52,232 nucleotides of DNA. It comes from an uncultured Lachnospiraceae bacterium. Its GTDB lineage: Bacteria; Bacillota; Clostridia; Lachnospirales; Lachnospiraceae. The position numbers were made by a program, and so were the translations under genes. Below, piece after piece: positions 51,290 to 52,232 of this stretch (within the stretch, counting starts at the first letter, position 1; every line of letters starts with the position of its first letter). Under the pieces are notes generated by a model. The model searched no databases and was not told the origin of the DNA. It saw nothing but the letters and a program-made list of their open reading frames with translations. Where the stretch lies: assembly GCA_910577175.1 (NCBI GenBank), contig CAJTLU010000018.1:1-52232 (forward strand). The letters run 5' to 3'.

Positions 51290-51548
51290 CCGATGCCTCC
51301 AAGGTCTGTTCCTCTGCTCTGTCTCCGGAAGCTTTCACACTCTTTATCTGGTCCAAAGAAAACGTAACCCCGTCCCGGATAACACCGCGGACATTTTTTT
51401 CCGCCTGCGCTCTTGCAAGCATCACCATGTGCCCGCAGCCACAGCACTTCATGCGAAAATCCATTCCTACCCTGAGAAGCTCCCACTCCTTACTCCCGCA
51501 GGGATGCGGCTTTTTCATTTTCAAAATGTCACCGACCAAAAGATTCAT
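51279..51548 (-). CDS. DUF951 family protein (YyzM-like)
   Basis: The 89-residue protein opens with LVGDILKMKKPHPCGSKEWE and has KCCGCGHMVMLARAQAEKNV, the highly conserved DUF951 pattern with three zinc-type Cys. Family members are about 65-75 residues, so the C-terminal 20 residues are extra. AAAGGAG supports the start at 51548. TATAAT (complement of 51610-51615) lies upstream with a weak -35. The function is unknown. Confidence 0.88.
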   Translation of the reverse strand: MNLLVGDILKMKKPHPCGSKEWELLRVGMDFRMKCCGCGHMVMLARAQAEKNVRGVIRDGVTFSLDQIKSVKASGDRAEEQTLEASDGE

Positions 51549-51817
51549 TGTGTTCTCCTTTCTCTCCGGACTCACATTTTCATTTTCTGCCCGCCGGTTC
51601 TCACTCCCTATTATACTACCATGAATTCAAAAATACAGCAAGCGGGTTTCCGCATTTCCAACACAACCTTGGAACACTCCGAATACTGTGTGCTATCTTC
51701 AAACATAAAGCCACATCCAAACTACAGAAACTCAAGGATAGCAACATCCTACGCTCCATATGCCCACTGTCTGCATATGATAACTAAAAAGAGCTTTATG
51801 GCAAGAAAGGTTTCAAT

Positions 51818-52232
51818 ATGGAAAATTTTCAAGACTGCAGAACCAATAAGAACAATTCCCCACAGAACAGCATCCACGTTACAGATACTGTAATCCAGAA
51901 TGTTACCGCAAACCGCGGCACGTCCTTTGTCACAATCGGCTATGACGACTGCTCTGCCTGCCGGCAACAGGCACAAGTCACCCTGATTGTAAACAAAACT
52001 ACTGAAATCCGCAACGAACAGGGAGAGGATATTCCGGTAACGGCGCTGCAAGCCGGTATGGTCGTCGACGCCACCTTTTCCAAAAACATGACAAGAAGTA
52101 TACCGCCGCAGACACAGGCATTCCAGATATGCGTAAAGGATACGCCGCAGGACTACGTGTCTACCTCCGGATGTATTCTTGAAGTCAACCGGCGCGGACA
52201 GTTTATCCGTACCATCAGCAACGGAAAACCTT
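51818..52232 (+). CDS. conserved hypothetical protein, partial at window end
   Basis: An open frame from ATG at 51818 runs 138 codons to the window end without a stop. It starts MENFQDCRTNK, contains NVTANRGTSFVTIGYDDCSA, two Cys pairs (CSAC) and ALQAGMVVDATFSKNMTRSI. The beta-rich pattern with an 'LQxGMVVDA' segment resembles OB-fold-like secreted or spore-associated proteins, but no family is assigned. AAGAAAGG precedes the ATG. CATATGATA (51774-51782) fits a sporulation sigma -10, without a clear -35. Confidence 0.75.
   Translation, partial: MENFQDCRTNKNNSPQNSIHVTDTVIQNVTANRGTSFVTIGYDDCSACRQQAQVTLIVNKTTEIRNEQGEDIPVTALQAGMVVDATFSKNMTRSIPPQTQAFQICVKDTPQDYVSTSGCILEVNRRGQFIRTISNGKP

Noticed and set aside
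1..52232. tRNA or rRNA genes
   Set aside because: No cloverleaf with TTCGA-type T-loop or rRNA-like conserved block was found in the intergenic regions.

Overview
The window looks like chromosome of a spore-forming, anaerobic Clostridia species, most likely a Lachnospiraceae gut bacterium. This is inferred from the conserved order cysE-cysS-mrnC-rlmB-yacP-sigH behind a cysteine T-box, a mutS2/trmL/cheX neighbourhood, the DUF951 and DUF6171 genes, a Gly/Cys-rich 'chorion class' protein, Fe-S proteins and strong AGGAGG ribosome binding sites. Most genes lie on the minus strand.

Layout. 1-490: a short intergenic stretch with a small ORF and a repeat fragment. 498-6107 (minus): MATE exporter, UDP-sugar pyrophosphorylase, LicD protein and a glycosyltransferase-LicD fusion, a cell-surface polymer decoration set. 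6275-6544 (plus): Gly/Cys-rich small protein with a sporulation-type promoter. 6596-7855: SGNH esterase. 8209-19122 (minus): ABC exporter (two FtsX-type permeases and an ATPase), response regulator, histidine kinase, then two tandem membrane-tethered ECF sigma factors separated by a decayed copy of the kinase 5' end, then an orphan GHKL kinase. 19401-19826: Hsp20 behind a CIRCE-like operator. 20022-22135: a HAD hydrolase gene split by a 1.67-kb remnant of a serine-recombinase element. 22440-27968: two MerR regulators (one fused to a methyltransferase), acetyltransferases and a P-loop kinase. 28530-31665 (plus): ferredoxin, NapH-like protein, rhodanese lipoprotein and CoA-disulfide reductase/rhodanese, followed on the minus strand by a Crp-family regulator and a flavoprotein. 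33553-34734: decayed genes. 34804-45562 (minus): RlmD, GalE, YhaM, an HtrA-like pseudoprotease, an OmpR two-component pair, MutS2, TrmL and CheX. 45630-50942: the T-box-controlled cysE-to-sigH operon. 50981-51548: DUF6171 and DUF951. From 51818 a plus-strand gene runs off the window.

Non-coding structure is unusually rich. A dispersed hairpin repeat occurs four times (three full, one partial) with base-pair covariation between copies. A separate two-hairpin unit is tandemly repeated in the cysE leader. A multi-branched palindrome lies before the ferredoxin operon. Several promoters can be read directly: MerR-type with 19-bp spacers, CIRCE-associated, T-box, a possible Crp class II site and a sigma-K-like site. 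No tRNA, rRNA, CRISPR array or complete insertion sequence was seen.
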